Shown: piece by piece, positions 22,371 to 31,541 of the stretch
Position numbering within the stretch: position 1 is the stretch's first letter
How the letters are laid out: every line of letters starts with the position of its first letter
NCBI RefSeq assembly: GCF_030159055.1
Contig: NZ_BQXQ01000007.1
Location: forward strand, 62,001-126,000
Length of the DNA stretch: 64,000 nucleotides
Direction of reading: 5' to 3'
DNA from: Acidovorax sp. SUPP3334
GTDB taxonomy: Bacteria > Pseudomonadota > Gammaproteobacteria > Burkholderiales > Burkholderiaceae_C
Made by a program: the position numbers and the translations under genes
The notes under the pieces: model-generated
Told to the model about the DNA's origin: nothing
Database searches by the model: none
The model's input: only the letters and a program-made list of their open reading frames with translations

Positions 22371-22943
22371 ATGTCGGAAGCCCATAAACGTCTCAAACAA
22401 CCCGAACGCGTCCGTGCGCAGTTGCTCGCGGTCGCTGGCGACCTGCTCGTTCAGGATGGCCCGCATGCCGTGACCCTGGACGCCGTCGCACAGCGTGCCG
22501 GTGTCACCAAAGGCGGTCTGCAGCATCACTTTCGCAGCAAACAGGCATTGCTGGAGGGCCTGTGCGACCAACTGTTCGACAGGTTCGATGTCTTCTTTGC
22601 CGCCGCGCTCGAAGCCGAGCCCGAGGGCCCGGCGCGGCATGCGCGTGCTTACTTGACATCGTCGTTCCAGGCCAGCACGCCGGACGAGCTTCGCACGCAG
22701 CGCGCGATCGCATTGCTCGCCTTCACGCTGCCGTCGTGCCGCGAGCGGTGGGGCGCCAAGATGCGTGCCTTGGTGGCAGAAGACGGCGCTGATCCTGCTG
22801 CTGCCGACCGGCTGTTCCTTTGCCGGCTCGCTGCGGACGGCGCCTGGCTCGACCAACTGCTGGACATTTACGGCACGGCGCCGGACCGCAAGGACCGCCT
22901 GTTGTCGCTGCTGCTTCGACTCACCCAAGGAGACGCGCCATGA
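22371..22943 (+). CDS. TetR-family transcriptional regulator
   Basis: 190 residues from the ATG at MSEAHKRLKQPERVR. An upstream in-frame ATG at 22326 is less likely because it precedes the predicted promoter -10 box. The N-terminal helix-turn-helix is VTLDAVAQRAGVTKGGLQHHFRSKQ in outline; the C-terminal ligand domain is variable. It overlaps the SMR gene by 4 bp (ATGA), so it very probably controls efflux of a toxic cation from the same promoter. Confidence 0.9.
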   Translation: MSEAHKRLKQPERVRAQLLAVAGDLLVQDGPHAVTLDAVAQRAGVTKGGLQHHFRSKQALLEGLCDQLFDRFDVFFAAALEAEPEGPARHARAYLTSSFQASTPDELRTQRAIALLAFTLPSCRERWGAKMRALVAEDGADPAAADRLFLCRLAADGAWLDQLLDIYGTAPDRKDRLLSLLLRLTQGDAP

Positions 22944-23281
22944 CCGTGACTTCCAGCTATCTCATTCTGGGACTCGCCATTGCGATGGAAGTGGGCGGCA
23001 CTACCGCGCTGAAAGCCTCGGATGGCTTCACGCGCCTCGTGCCCAGCCTGATCACCGGGGTGGCGTATGCCGCCTCGTTCTACGCGCTGTCGCTGGTGCT
23101 CAAGACGATCCCGGTCGGCGTGGCCTATGCCATCTGGTCAGGGGTCGGCATCGTGCTGATTTCGGTGGTGGGCTGGGTGGTGTTCAACCAGCGGCTCGAT
23201 CTGCCGGCCATGCTCGGCATGGCGCTGATCATCGCGGGCGTTCTGGTGGTCAATCTGTTTTCTAAAAGCGCGGGGCACTGA
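22940..23281 (+). CDS. Small multidrug resistance (SMR/EmrE-type) transporter
   Basis: 113 residues, four predicted membrane helices. The essential membrane Glu is at position 17 (AIAMEVGG), equivalent to EmrE Glu14. GVAYAIWSGVGIVLISVVGW is the GxG helix-packing segment of helix 3. Members work as dual-topology dimers exchanging protons for lipophilic cations, or guanidinium in the SugE/Gdx branch. Coupling with a TetR gene favours a drug or cation export role. Confidence 0.93.
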   Translation: MTVTSSYLILGLAIAMEVGGTTALKASDGFTRLVPSLITGVAYAASFYALSLVLKTIPVGVAYAIWSGVGIVLISVVGWVVFNQRLDLPAMLGMALIIAGVLVVNLFSKSAGH

Positions 23282-23284
23282 ATC

Positions 23285-24040
23285 GTGAGCACTCATTTCG
23301 ATACCGAAACCTCCACCATCGTCAAAACGGCGCACATCAATGCCGACGCTGACGCCGATCCGTCGGCCATCACCGATCAGGTCGTCTCACGCAGCGCGCT
23401 GGTGGAGTGGCTTGCGCGGCCCCATGCGCCGCTGTCGTTCGAGCAATGCCGCTTCGACGGCGCCGACCTGTCCGGCCTCGACCTCGGCGGGGCAAGGTTC
23501 CTGGAGTGCACCTTCGCGGAAACCCGTTTCGAGAAAGCGCTGCTGGCGGATTCGCGATGGCTCGATTGCAAGGCGCGGCAGGCGGACTTCTCCCTGGCCG
23601 ACCTGTCCAACGCCCGCTTTTGCAGCAGCGATCTGAACAACACCCGCTGGACGCGCGCACGGCTTTCCTCAGCGCTGTTCACCGAGGCCAAACTGACCGG
23701 GGCCGTGTTCAACGAGGCCGTCACCCTGGGCCTCGAATTTCACCAGTGTCGGCTGGTGGGCGCAGACCTGCGGGGCCTTTCGTTTCGCAAGCGCAGCCTG
23801 GAACAACTGGACCTGTCCGAGGCCGATGTGGCGGGCTGCGACTTTCGCGATGCCGTTTTCGAAGGCGGCAGCCTGCGCGATGCCAACTTGAAAAATGCGC
23901 GGTTCGATGGGGCGGATCTCAGGTCGGTGGACCTGGGCGGGTTGACGGTGGCCATGGTGGCGCAGTCGTTTCGGGGCGCCATGCTGTCGATGGACCAGGC
24001 CGCCGTCCTTATCGGCAGCTTGGGCGTTCGCATCTGCTGA
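23285..24040 (+). CDS. Pentapeptide-repeat protein
   Basis: 251 residues. From about residue 55 on, pentapeptides of the A(D/N)LXX type run through to 225 (FDGADLSGLDLGGARF, ADFSLADLSNARF, ANLKNARFDGADL), forming a right-handed quadrilateral beta-helix like Qnr/McbG proteins that mimic DNA and protect gyrase. No signal peptide or membrane helix. It starts 3 bp after the SMR gene stop, so it is likely part of the same TetR-controlled transcript. Function unproven. Confidence 0.88.
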   Translation: MSTHFDTETSTIVKTAHINADADADPSAITDQVVSRSALVEWLARPHAPLSFEQCRFDGADLSGLDLGGARFLECTFAETRFEKALLADSRWLDCKARQADFSLADLSNARFCSSDLNNTRWTRARLSSALFTEAKLTGAVFNEAVTLGLEFHQCRLVGADLRGLSFRKRSLEQLDLSEADVAGCDFRDAVFEGGSLRDANLKNARFDGADLRSVDLGGLTVAMVAQSFRGAMLSMDQAAVLIGSLGVRIC

Positions 24041-24185
24041 GGGGTACGGGGTACGGGGCGCGGGCCCGCGGGCTGCCACCTGGCGGGGCAGAGCCGTGCG
24101 GGCACCGTTCCGGTTCAGCGGCCCTGGGCATCGAGCCGCTGCGACACCCCGGCCGTGCAGGCCTTGAGCGCGCGTGCCACCGGCC

Positions 24186-25222
24186 CGTCCCAGGCCAAGC
24201 AGGCGGACGGCATCTGGCGCATCGACTTCCAATGGGGCTGGGAGGCCGACCCCGACCACGAACGAAAGCCCGAGAACATCGAGCTCCGCGTGCGTGCGCT
24301 GCTGGGGCCTCACGTGCCCTTCGAACTCGTCTGGGCCAGCGTCTATACCTTCGCGTGCCGCCGCATGGACGCCTTTCGCCATGGCCGGGTGCTGTTCGCG
24401 GGCGACGCGCCCCATGGCGTCTCACCCTTCGGCGCGCGGGGCGCCAACTCGGGCGTGCAGGACGCCGACAACCTGGGCTGGAAGCTTGCCGCCGTGCTGC
24501 AAGGCCAGGCCCCCGAGGCCTTGCGGGACACCTATGCGCTGGAACGCGAAGCCGCAGCGGACGAAAACATTCGTCACTCCACCCGCTCGACGGACTTCAT
24601 CACGCCCAAGAGCCCGGTGAGCCGCATGTTCCGGGACGCGGTGCTGCAGCTGTCGCGCCAGCATGACTTTGCGCGCAGCCTGGTCAACAGCGGCCGGCTG
24701 TCGATGCCCTCGGTCCATGCCGGTTCGCCGCTCGTGACACCGGACGAGGACGCTTTCGCGGGACCGTTGTTGCCCGGCGCGCCCGCACCCGATGCACCGC
24801 TCGATGGCGAGGGCTGGCTGCTGCGCCGGGCCACGCACACGGGTTTCACGGCGCTGGTGTTCGGGGACGGGGAGGGCTGCGCCAGTGCCAGTGGTTGCGA
24901 GGGCGCCGGTGCCGATATCGATGCCAATGCCGATGCCGTGAAAGCCGCCCTGAAGGCCCTCAGTGGCTCGGGCCTCAATACCGTGTGCATCCCGCGCACG
25001 CCGGGCCATGCCATCGCATGGCAGCGCTATGACGCGCTCCCTGGCACCGTCTATCTGCTGCGCCCCGATCCGCATGTGTGCGCGCGCTGGCGCCGCCCCA
25101 CGCCCGCCGCCGTGGCCGCTGCGCTCGACCGGGCCCTGGGCCGCATTGCGGCGCCGGACACGGAGCCTTTTGCCCCATCGACCTCGAACGCCGAAACACC
25201 GCATCGGAAGGCCCTGGCATGA
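24186..25222 (+). pseudogene. FAD-dependent aromatic monooxygenase, N-terminus missing
   Basis: About 345 codons match the C-terminal two thirds of MhpA-like flavin hydroxylases: KQADGIWRIDFQWGWEADPD, FACRRMDAFRHGRVLFAGDA and PHGVSPFGARGANSGVQDADNLGWK (the second FAD motif GD, with P for the usual A). The N-terminal GxGxxG FAD fold, about 200 residues, is absent; upstream is unrelated GC-rich sequence with repeated GGGGTAC. It overlaps DUF2783 by 4 bp. Inactive without the FAD domain. Confidence 0.85.
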
Positions 25223-25413
25223 CGACTTCGCAAAGCCTCATCACCGCGCCGCACCTGGAGTCGCCCGACGATTTCTACCAGGCACTCATCGACGCGCACC
25301 AGCCTTTGACGGTCGAAGAGAGCCATGCCTTCAACGCCCGGCTGGTGCTGCTGCTGGCCAACCACATCGGTTCGCTGGCGGTGCTGCGCGAGGCGCTTGC
25401 CGCCGCGGCGCTC
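25219..25413 (+). pseudogene. DUF2783 protein, joined to foreign sequence
   Basis: The start ATGA overlaps the monooxygenase stop. About 65 residues (SPDDFYQALIDAHQPLTVEE, ARLVLLLANHIG) match the small DUF2783 proteins that accompany such monooxygenases. Its own stop is lost, and the frame continues to 25605 through out-of-frame TctC sequence, giving a 175-codon chimera. The domain itself is nearly complete, so some function is possible. Confidence 0.7.
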
Positions 25414-25421
25414 GGCCCGCC

Positions 25422-25772
25422 AGCGGCAACGCCTTCGTGCTGGGCGGCAAGGTGCGTGCCATCGGCGTGGCCAGCGCGCAGCGCATCGCCACGCTGCCCG
25501 ATGTGCCCACGCTGCAGGAACAGGGCCTGGCAGGCTTCGAAGCCTATGCCTGGCAAGGCGTGTCGGTGCCCGCCGGCACGCCGCCCGAGACCATCGCGAA
25601 ACTGAACAAGGCGCTGGTGGAGGCGCTCGACTTCACCGAGGTCAAGGCCCGCTTTCAGGCCCTCGGCGTGGACGGCATGCCCGGCACGCCGCAAGACATG
25701 GCACGCTACGTGAAGAGCGAGCGCGAGCGCTGGGGCCGGCTGATCCGCGACAACGGCATCCGCCTGGATTAG
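25422..25772 (+). pseudogene. C-terminal fragment of a TctC/Bug substrate-binding protein
   Basis: Without a start, the frame reads VRAIGVASAQRIATLPDVPT, AWQGVSVPAGTPPETIAKLN and ends RLIRDNGIRLD. This is the C-terminal third of the periplasmic binding protein of tripartite tricarboxylate transporters (Bug family). The first ~210 residues and the signal peptide are gone. It is joined directly to DUF2783, indicating a deletion of at least several hundred bases. Confidence 0.85.
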
Positions 25773-25776
25773 AGTC

Positions 25777-25835
25777 AAAATGGCCTCCAGCGCAATTAAC
25801 ACTAGGGCACATTGCTATTTAATTAATAGCATCGA
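25777..25835 (+). repeat. Dispersed ~57-bp element, copy 5
   Basis: Reads aaaatggcctccagcgc, variable middle, gggcacattgctatttaat, taatagc. It lies 5 bp after the TctC fragment and 16 bp before hmgA, so it contains or replaces the hmgA 5' region. Confidence 0.8.
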
Positions 25836-25851
25836 CTGCAAGGACGTTTTC

Positions 25852-27129
25852 ATGACCCCCGACCCCATCACCGAGCCGCTGCGATACCAGAGCGGTTTCG
25901 GCAACCAGTTCGCCACCGAATCGGTGCCCGGCGCGCTTCCGCAGGGGCGCAACAGCCCGCAGAAAGCGCCGTTCCTGCCGTACCCGGAGCTGGTCTCCGG
26001 CAGCGCCTTCACCGCGCTGCGGCACGAGAACCGGCGCACCTGGCTGTATCGCCGCCAGCCCTCGGTGGTGTCCGGCCGCTATCGGCCCTATGCGCACGAT
26101 GGCTGGACGACCGGCGCCGCTGGCGGCCATCCCGCGCCCACCGACTCCGTGGACGGCCTGCGCACCGTGGCAGCCAATGGCGACGTCGAAGCGCAGACCG
26201 GCATGGCCGCGCTGGTGTACACCGCCAATCGCTCGATGGAGCGGCGCGCGCTGGTCGATGCCGATGGCGAACTGCTGCTCATCCCGCAGCAGGGCCGGCT
26301 CGTGCTGACCACCGAAATGGGCGTGCTCGAAGTGGCGCCCGGCGAGGTTGCGCTGGTGCCGCGGGGCGTGGCTTTCAAGGTCGCGCTGCCCGACGGTCCA
26401 CCGCGCGGCCACGCGTGCGAGAACTACGGCGCCGCCTTCCGCTTGCCCGAGCTGGGGCCCATCGGCTCCAACGGTCTGGCCAATCCGCGCGACTTCCTGG
26501 CCCCTGTCGCGGCTGCGGAAGGCCTGCCCGGCGACTACGAGATCGTGAAGAAATACGGCGGCCGACTGTGGACCGCACCGCAGACGCACACGCCGTTCAA
26601 CGTGGTGGCGTGGCATGGCAACCTCACGCCCTGAAAGCACGACACCGCCACTTTCATGGTGATCGGCTCCATCAGCTTCGACCACCCGGACCCGTCGATC
26701 TTCACCGTGCTGACCTCGCCCAGCGACACGCCCGGCACGGCCAATTGCGACTTCGTGATCTTTCCGCCGCGCTGGCTGGTCATGGAAGACACCTTTCGCC
26801 CGCCCTGGTACCACCGCAACGCCATGAGCGAATTCATGGGGCTCGTGGTAGGCCAGTACGACGCCAAGCCGGAAGGCTTCAAGCCCGGCGGCGCCAGCCT
26901 GCACAAAGGCATGGTGCCCCATGGCCCGGACGAAGAGAGCTTCGAGCGCGCCACCGCCAGCGACCTGCAGCCGCAAAAGCTGGACGGCACGCTGGCCTTC
27001 ATGCTGGAGAGCCGCTACCGCTTCGTGCCCACCGCGTTCGCGCTGCGCGAGAAGGAGCAGGGCGGCTCGCTGGACCCGGACTACCCGCGCTGCTGGCAGG
27101 GGCTGGCGGACCAGTTCAACCCCGGCTGA
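25852..27129 (+). pseudogene. hmgA: Homogentisate 1,2-dioxygenase with an in-frame stop
   Basis: The whole gene (425 sense codons plus the stop codon) is in one frame except for a TGA at codon 261 (26632-26634). There P-stop-K-H-D-T stands where the family has P-C-K-Y-D-T, so TGC became TGA. The part before ends VVAWHGNLTP; the part after continues [20 protein letters not shown] to the normal end. The iron ligands (around [12 protein letters not shown] and later) lie after the stop, so the 260-residue product should be inactive. The enzyme opens the homogentisate ring in tyrosine and phenylalanine breakdown. A base-calling error is possible. Confidence 0.92.
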
Positions 27130-27232
27130 ACCGCCGCCTTCCTGCGGTGGCCTGACGGATCTTCTCGATCTGATCCACGCCTTGCGCCCTGAAGCCTTCC
27201 GCCCTAAGCCTCACGCCCACGCCTCACATCCC

Positions 27233-28560
27233 ATGACCCGAATCGACCGAACACACGACGCTGCCTTGCAAAGCTGGGTGGACTGCGCCAACGCGCCGGA
27301 CACCGACTTTCCCATCCAGAACCTGCCGCTTGCGATCTTCCGGCGTGCGGGTAGCAACGAGCGGTTTCGCCCCGGCGCCGCCATCGGCGACCAGATCGTG
27401 GACCTGCTCGCGCTGCGTGATGACGGGTGGCTCGCTGGCGACGCGGCGGCGGCGCTCGAAGGCACCGAGGACGGCACGCTCAACCCGCTGATGGCCCGTG
27501 GCCAGCCGGCCCGCGCCGCCCTGCGCCTGGCGTTGTCCGACGGCCTTCGGGCCGGCGCGCCCGGTGCCGCGCGCTGGCAGCCTGCGCTGGTGCCGCAGGC
27601 CGAGGCGGAGCATGCGCTGCCGGCGCGCGTCGGCGACTACACCGACTTCTACACCAGCATCCACCACGCAACGGCCGTGGGCCGGCTGTTCCGACCCGAC
27701 AACCCGCTGCTGCCCAATTACCCCTGGGTGCCCATCGGCTACCACGGGCGCGCGTCGTCGCTGGGCGTGTCGGGGCAGCGGTTCGCCCGCCCGGTCGCGC
27801 AACTGGGCCCGGCCAGCCCGGGCGGCACGCCGCGCTTCGGGCCCTGCGAGCGCCTGGACTACGAACTGGAGATGGCGATTTACGTGGCCACCGGAAATGC
27901 CCAGGGCGAACCGGTGCCGCTGGCCGAGGCGGAGTCGCATTGCTTCGGGCTGGGCCTGCTCAACGACTGGTCGGCACGCGACATCCAGGCCTGGGAGTAC
28001 CAGCCGCTCGGCCCGTTTCTGTCGAAGAACTTCGCCTCGACCCTGTCGCCCTGGATCGTGACGATGGAGGCCCTGGCCCCGTTCCGCACGGGCTTCGTGC
28101 GCCCCGAAGGCCATCCCCCGCCGCTGCCCTATCTGGACAGTGCCGACAACCGCGCGCACGGCGCGTTCGATCTGCAGCTGGAGGTCTGGCTTCAGACCGC
28201 CGCGATGCGCGGCAACGGCCTGCCGCACCAGCGGCTGATGCGCTCCAACTTCGCCGATTCGTACTGGACCGTGGCGCAATTGCTGGCGCACCACACGGTG
28301 GGGGCTGCAACCTGCAGCCGGGCGATCTGCTGGGCTCGGGCACGCAATCCGGGCCTGGGCCGGACCAGGGCGGCTCGCTGCTCGAACTGTCGCAAGGCGG
28401 AAAGCGCCCCCTGGTGCTGGACAACGGCGAACAGCGCACCTTCCTGCAGGACGGCGACAGCGTCATGCTGCGTGCCCGCGGCGAACGCGAGGGCTACCGC
28501 TCCATCGGATTCGGCCATTGCGAGGGGCAGGTGCTCGCGGCAATGGCGCAGAAGGGTTGA
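27233..28560 (+). pseudogene. fahA: Fumarylacetoacetase with a frameshift
   Basis: The start is MTRIDRTHDAALQSWVDCAN. The catalytic part is intact (DYTDFYTSIHHATAVGRLFR, GYHGRASSL, LLNDWSARDIQAWEYQPLGP). Near 28299 the frame should read HHTVNGCNLQPGD, but the DNA gtgggggctgcaacc lacks one base, and the correct frame resumes as GCNLQPGDLLGSGTQSGP to the normal end at 28560. The uncorrected frame runs on for over 1.5 kb. The enzyme splits fumarylacetoacetate, the last step after HmgA. Genuine mutation and sequencing error are both possible in a G-run. Confidence 0.92.
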
Positions 28561-28849
28561 GCCCAGGGCCCGTTCATCGCACCGTTTGGCCGCCGCTGCG
28601 ACCGGCGCCTGGCCGGCGGCGGTGCCCGGTTCGAAGCGTGAAGGCCCCAACCCATCCGCTTTTTGCAGCGTGTGCGGCGCACCATCCACCCAACGTGACG
28701 GGCTGCTGAAAGCACCTGACTGCAGTGATTTCGCTCTGCCCCGCAAAGCCTGGTGCGTGCGTCCTCGGTCATTGGGCCTTCAGCGACCGGGCCGGTTTTT
28801 GAGGCTGGGCGCTGGCGAGCGGAACGCGCTGCGGCTCCGTTCGCGGCGC

Positions 28850-30022
28850 TCAGAGCTTGCGCAGCCGCTGCAGCGCCTCGCGCAGCGTGTCGTCCTGCTT
28901 GGCGAAGCAAAACCGCACCACGCGCTGGTCGAAGCCATCGCCGTAGAAGGCCGACAGCGGAATCGCCGCCACGCCCACTTCGCGGGTCACCCACTGGCAG
29001 AAGTCGGCTTCGTTCAAATCGCTCACGGCAGAAATGTCCACGCACTGGAAATAGCTGCCCGTGCTGGGCAGCAGGCGCAGGCGCGAGCCCTCCAGGCCCT
29101 GGCGAAAGAGATCACGCTTGGCCTGGTAGAAATCAGGCAACTGCAGGTAGGGCGCCGGGTCTTTCAAATAAGCGGCCAGCCCGTGCTGCATGGGCGTGTT
29201 CACGGTGAACACGTTGAACTGGTGCACCTTGCGGAACTCGGCCATCAGCGCGGCCGGGGCGGCGACGGTGCCCACCTTCCAGCCGGTCACGTGAAAGGTC
29301 TTGCCGAAACTGGAGACGATGAACGCGCGCGCCGCCAGTCCGGTAAAGCGTGCCGCGCTTTCGTGCTGCGCGCCGTCGAACACCATGTGCTCGTACACCT
29401 CGTCGCTGATCAGCAGCACGTCGGTGGGTGCCAGCAGCTCCTGCAGCGTGCGCATGTCGTCGGCCGTCCAGATCGTGGCGCTGGGGTTGTGCGGGCTGTT
29501 GATGATGATGGCGCGGGTGCGCGCCGTCATGGCGGCGGCGATCTTGCCGAAGTCGGGCCGGAAACTGCCCGGCGTGAGCGGCACGCGCACGACGGTGCCG
29601 CCGGCCAGCGCCACATTGGGCGCGTAGCTGTCGTAGCAGGGGTCGAGCACGATCACCTCGTCGCCCGCGTGCACCGTCGCCAGGATGGCGGTCAGGATCG
29701 CCTGGGTGGCACCGGCCGTGATGGTGATTTCGGTGTTGGCGCAGTATTTACGGCGGTGCAGCGCTTCTATTTTCGTAGCAACGGCATCGCGCAATGCGGG
29801 CACGCCAGCCATCGGCGGGTACTGGTTGTGGCCTGCTCGCATGGCGGCGTCCACCGCGTCGATCAGCGCCGGATCGCAGTGAAAGTCAGGAAAGCCCTGG
29901 CCGAGGTTCACGGCGCCGTGCTCGGCCGCCAGGGCCGACATCACGGTGAAGATGGTCGTGCCCACCTGGGGCAGCTTGCTGGGGAAAACGGGCGTGCGCG
30001 GGGTGCTGTCGTGGGAGGTCAT
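28850..30022 (-). CDS. PLP-dependent aminotransferase (methionine aminotransferase YbdL-like)
   Basis: 390 residues of fold-type I. AVNLGQGFPDF opens the protein; the PLP Lys lies in SSFGKTFHVTGWKVG; NSPHNPSA, SDEVYEHMVFD and the C-terminal VVRFCFAKQDDTL are as in YbdL/kynurenine-glutamine transaminases. These enzymes are broad in substrate (Met, His, aromatic amino acids). It is followed on the minus strand by nothing close; the 289-bp gap to fahA shows no gene. Confidence 0.92.
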   Translation of the reverse strand: MTSHDSTPRTPVFPSKLPQVGTTIFTVMSALAAEHGAVNLGQGFPDFHCDPALIDAVDAAMRAGHNQYPPMAGVPALRDAVATKIEALHRRKYCANTEITITAGATQAILTAILATVHAGDEVIVLDPCYDSYAPNVALAGGTVVRVPLTPGSFRPDFGKIAAAMTARTRAIIINSPHNPSATIWTADDMRTLQELLAPTDVLLISDEVYEHMVFDGAQHESAARFTGLAARAFIVSSFGKTFHVTGWKVGTVAAPAALMAEFRKVHQFNVFTVNTPMQHGLAAYLKDPAPYLQLPDFYQAKRDLFRQGLEGSRLRLLPSTGSYFQCVDISAVSDLNEADFCQWVTREVGVAAIPLSAFYGDGFDQRVVRFCFAKQDDTLREALQRLRKL

Positions 30023-30074
30023 GGCGCGAAAACGGGGCTTTGGACAAAAAATGGGTGGGACGCCGGGGTGACGA

Positions 30075-31016
30075 TCAAAGCTCGTAGTCGTTCACGTGGC
30101 CGGTCATGGCGCGGGCGATGAGTTCGCGGTTCAGGCGGTCGCTCAGCAGCTCGGCAAACCTGTAGACGAAGTTGCGAAGGTAGGCGCCGCGCTTGAAGGC
30201 CACGCGCGCCACGCTCTGGCCAAAGAGGTGCCCCACCGGGCGCACCACCAGGTCGCCCAGCGGATCGTCGCGCATCGCCATCTCGGCCACGATGCCGATC
30301 CCCAGGCCCAGGCGCACGTAGGTCTTGATCACGTCGGAGTCGATCGCCTCCAGCACGATGCGCGGCTGCAGCTTGCGGGCCGCGAACGCCTGGTCGATCT
30401 TGCCGCGCCCCGTGAAGGAAGGGTGGTAGGTGATGAGGGCCTCGTGCGCGATGTCGTCCAGGCCCAGGCGCTCTTTTTGCGCCAGCGGGTGGGCGGTGGG
30501 CATCACCAGCACATGCTGCCATTCGTAGCAGGGCAGGGTCACGAGATCGGGGTAGTCGGCCAGCGATTCGGTGGCCATGCCAATCTCGGCCACTTCGTCG
30601 ATCACCATGCGCGCCACTTCATGGGGCGTGGCCTGGTGCAGGCTGATGTTGACCTTGGGATAGGCGTCGCGGAGCTTGGCCACGGGCAGCGGCAACACGT
30701 AGCGGGCCTGCGTGTGCGTGGTGGCGATGCTGAGGGTGCCGCTGTCTTGCGCGCTGAACTGCTCGCCGATGCGCTTGAGGTTGCCCACCTCGCGCATGAT
30801 CAGTTCGATGCTCTTGAGCACATGCTGGCCGGGCTCGGTGATGCGCTTGAGCCGCTTGCCATGGCGCGCGAAGATGTCCACGCCCAATTCCTCCTCCAGC
30901 TCGATGATGGCCTTCGACACGCCAGGCTGCGACGTGTGCAGCGCCTTGGCGGCTTCGGTCAGGTTGAGATTGCGGCGCGCGGCTTCCTGAACGAAGCGGA
31001 ATTGGTGCAGGTTCAT
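30075..31016 (-). CDS. cysB: CysB-like LysR-family regulator
   Basis: 313 residues. The N-terminal winged HTH is MNLHQFRFVQEAARRNLNLT followed by EAAKALHTSQPGVSKAIIEL, the pattern of CysB/Cbl rather than general LysR proteins. The effector domain has IATTHTQARYVLP, the sulfate/thiosulfate/O-acetylserine-sensing region. It regulates sulfur assimilation. A CbiX-like gene lies next door, in keeping with sirohaem or sulfite metabolism. Confidence 0.92.
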   Translation of the reverse strand: MNLHQFRFVQEAARRNLNLTEAAKALHTSQPGVSKAIIELEEELGVDIFARHGKRLKRITEPGQHVLKSIELIMREVGNLKRIGEQFSAQDSGTLSIATTHTQARYVLPLPVAKLRDAYPKVNISLHQATPHEVARMVIDEVAEIGMATESLADYPDLVTLPCYEWQHVLVMPTAHPLAQKERLGLDDIAHEALITYHPSFTGRGKIDQAFAARKLQPRIVLEAIDSDVIKTYVRLGLGIGIVAEMAMRDDPLGDLVVRPVGHLFGQSVARVAFKRGAYLRNFVYRFAELLSDRLNRELIARAMTGHVNDYEL

Positions 31017-31021
31017 ATCTT

Positions 31022-31059
31022 ATTGCTGCTAAAGAAGGCGGTCATTATGCTGCAGCAAT
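31022..31059. promoter_or_regulatory. Inverted repeat in the cysB leader
   Basis: ATTGCTGC (31022-31029) and GCAGCAAT (31052-31059) form an inverted repeat with a 22-bp spacer, and TGCTGCAGCA (31049-31058) is a perfect palindrome. It lies 5-43 bp upstream of the cysB start with a CATAAT -10-like box in reverse orientation. It is a candidate autoregulatory site. Confidence 0.4.
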
Positions 31060-31144
31060 CTAAAGAAAACACGCGAAAAGCCGAGTGAACCCCGTTTTTA
31101 CCCAGCGGTTTGCAGCGCTTTGGCTTTGCGCCATCCCGGTCAGG

Positions 31145-31519
31145 TCAAGACTCGCCAGCGATTTCAGCCATCAGTGCCGTCATGCGTGGGTCTTCGCCGA
31201 TCGCTCCCTGTACCGTGAAGTGAACGTCGGGGTGTGCATCGCGCAGCGCCTGCACGAGCAGCGGGAGGTCTTCCCGCGCGTGCTTGCCGGTGCCGAGAAA
31301 CATGGGCACGACCGTGACATGCAGGGCGCCTTCGCCGACCAGCGCCGCGACGGCCTGTGCCAGGTCGGGCGTGGTCAGCTCCAGGTACGCACAGCGCACG
31401 AGCAACTCCGGGCGGTGCTGCTGCAGATGGGCTTGCACGGCCTCCATCGGCGCGCGCCAGAGGGGGTCGCGCGAGCCGTGGGCGAAAAGGACGACGCCTT
31501 TGGGGGCAGGGGTGTTCAC
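31145..31519 (-). CDS. cbiX: CbiX-like sirohydrochlorin chelatase
   Basis: 124 residues, the size of short (single-domain) CbiX/SirB proteins. GVVLFAHGSRDPLWRAPMEA carries the metal-binding His of the family; LHVTVVPMFLGTGKHAREDL carries the second His. Such proteins insert cobalt, nickel or iron into sirohydrochlorin for cobalamin, F430 or sirohaem. With cysB alongside, sirohaem for sulfite reductase is the likely context (inference). It ends 128 bp from the cysB start on the same strand. Confidence 0.85.
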   Translation of the reverse strand: MNTPAPKGVVLFAHGSRDPLWRAPMEAVQAHLQQHRPELLVRCAYLELTTPDLAQAVAALVGEGALHVTVVPMFLGTGKHAREDLPLLVQALRDAHPDVHFTVQGAIGEDPRMTALMAEIAGES

Positions 31520-31541
31520 TCAGGCAGTCTTTCTCGTTCGG

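Noticed and set aside
24963-25421. Reading the TctC fragment as starting upstream inside the monooxygenase gene
   Set aside because: Upstream of 25422 this frame has no TctC similarity; it is the wrong frame of the monooxygenase.
28561-28849. A gene in the gap between fahA and the aminotransferase
   Set aside because: Frames there are arginine-rich shadows with no start signal; I see only intergenic sequence.
26921-30121. A 1066-codon plus-strand frame containing fahA and beyond
   Set aside because: It is the fahA frame before the frameshift running on through the aminotransferase gene in antisense; not a real fusion protein.
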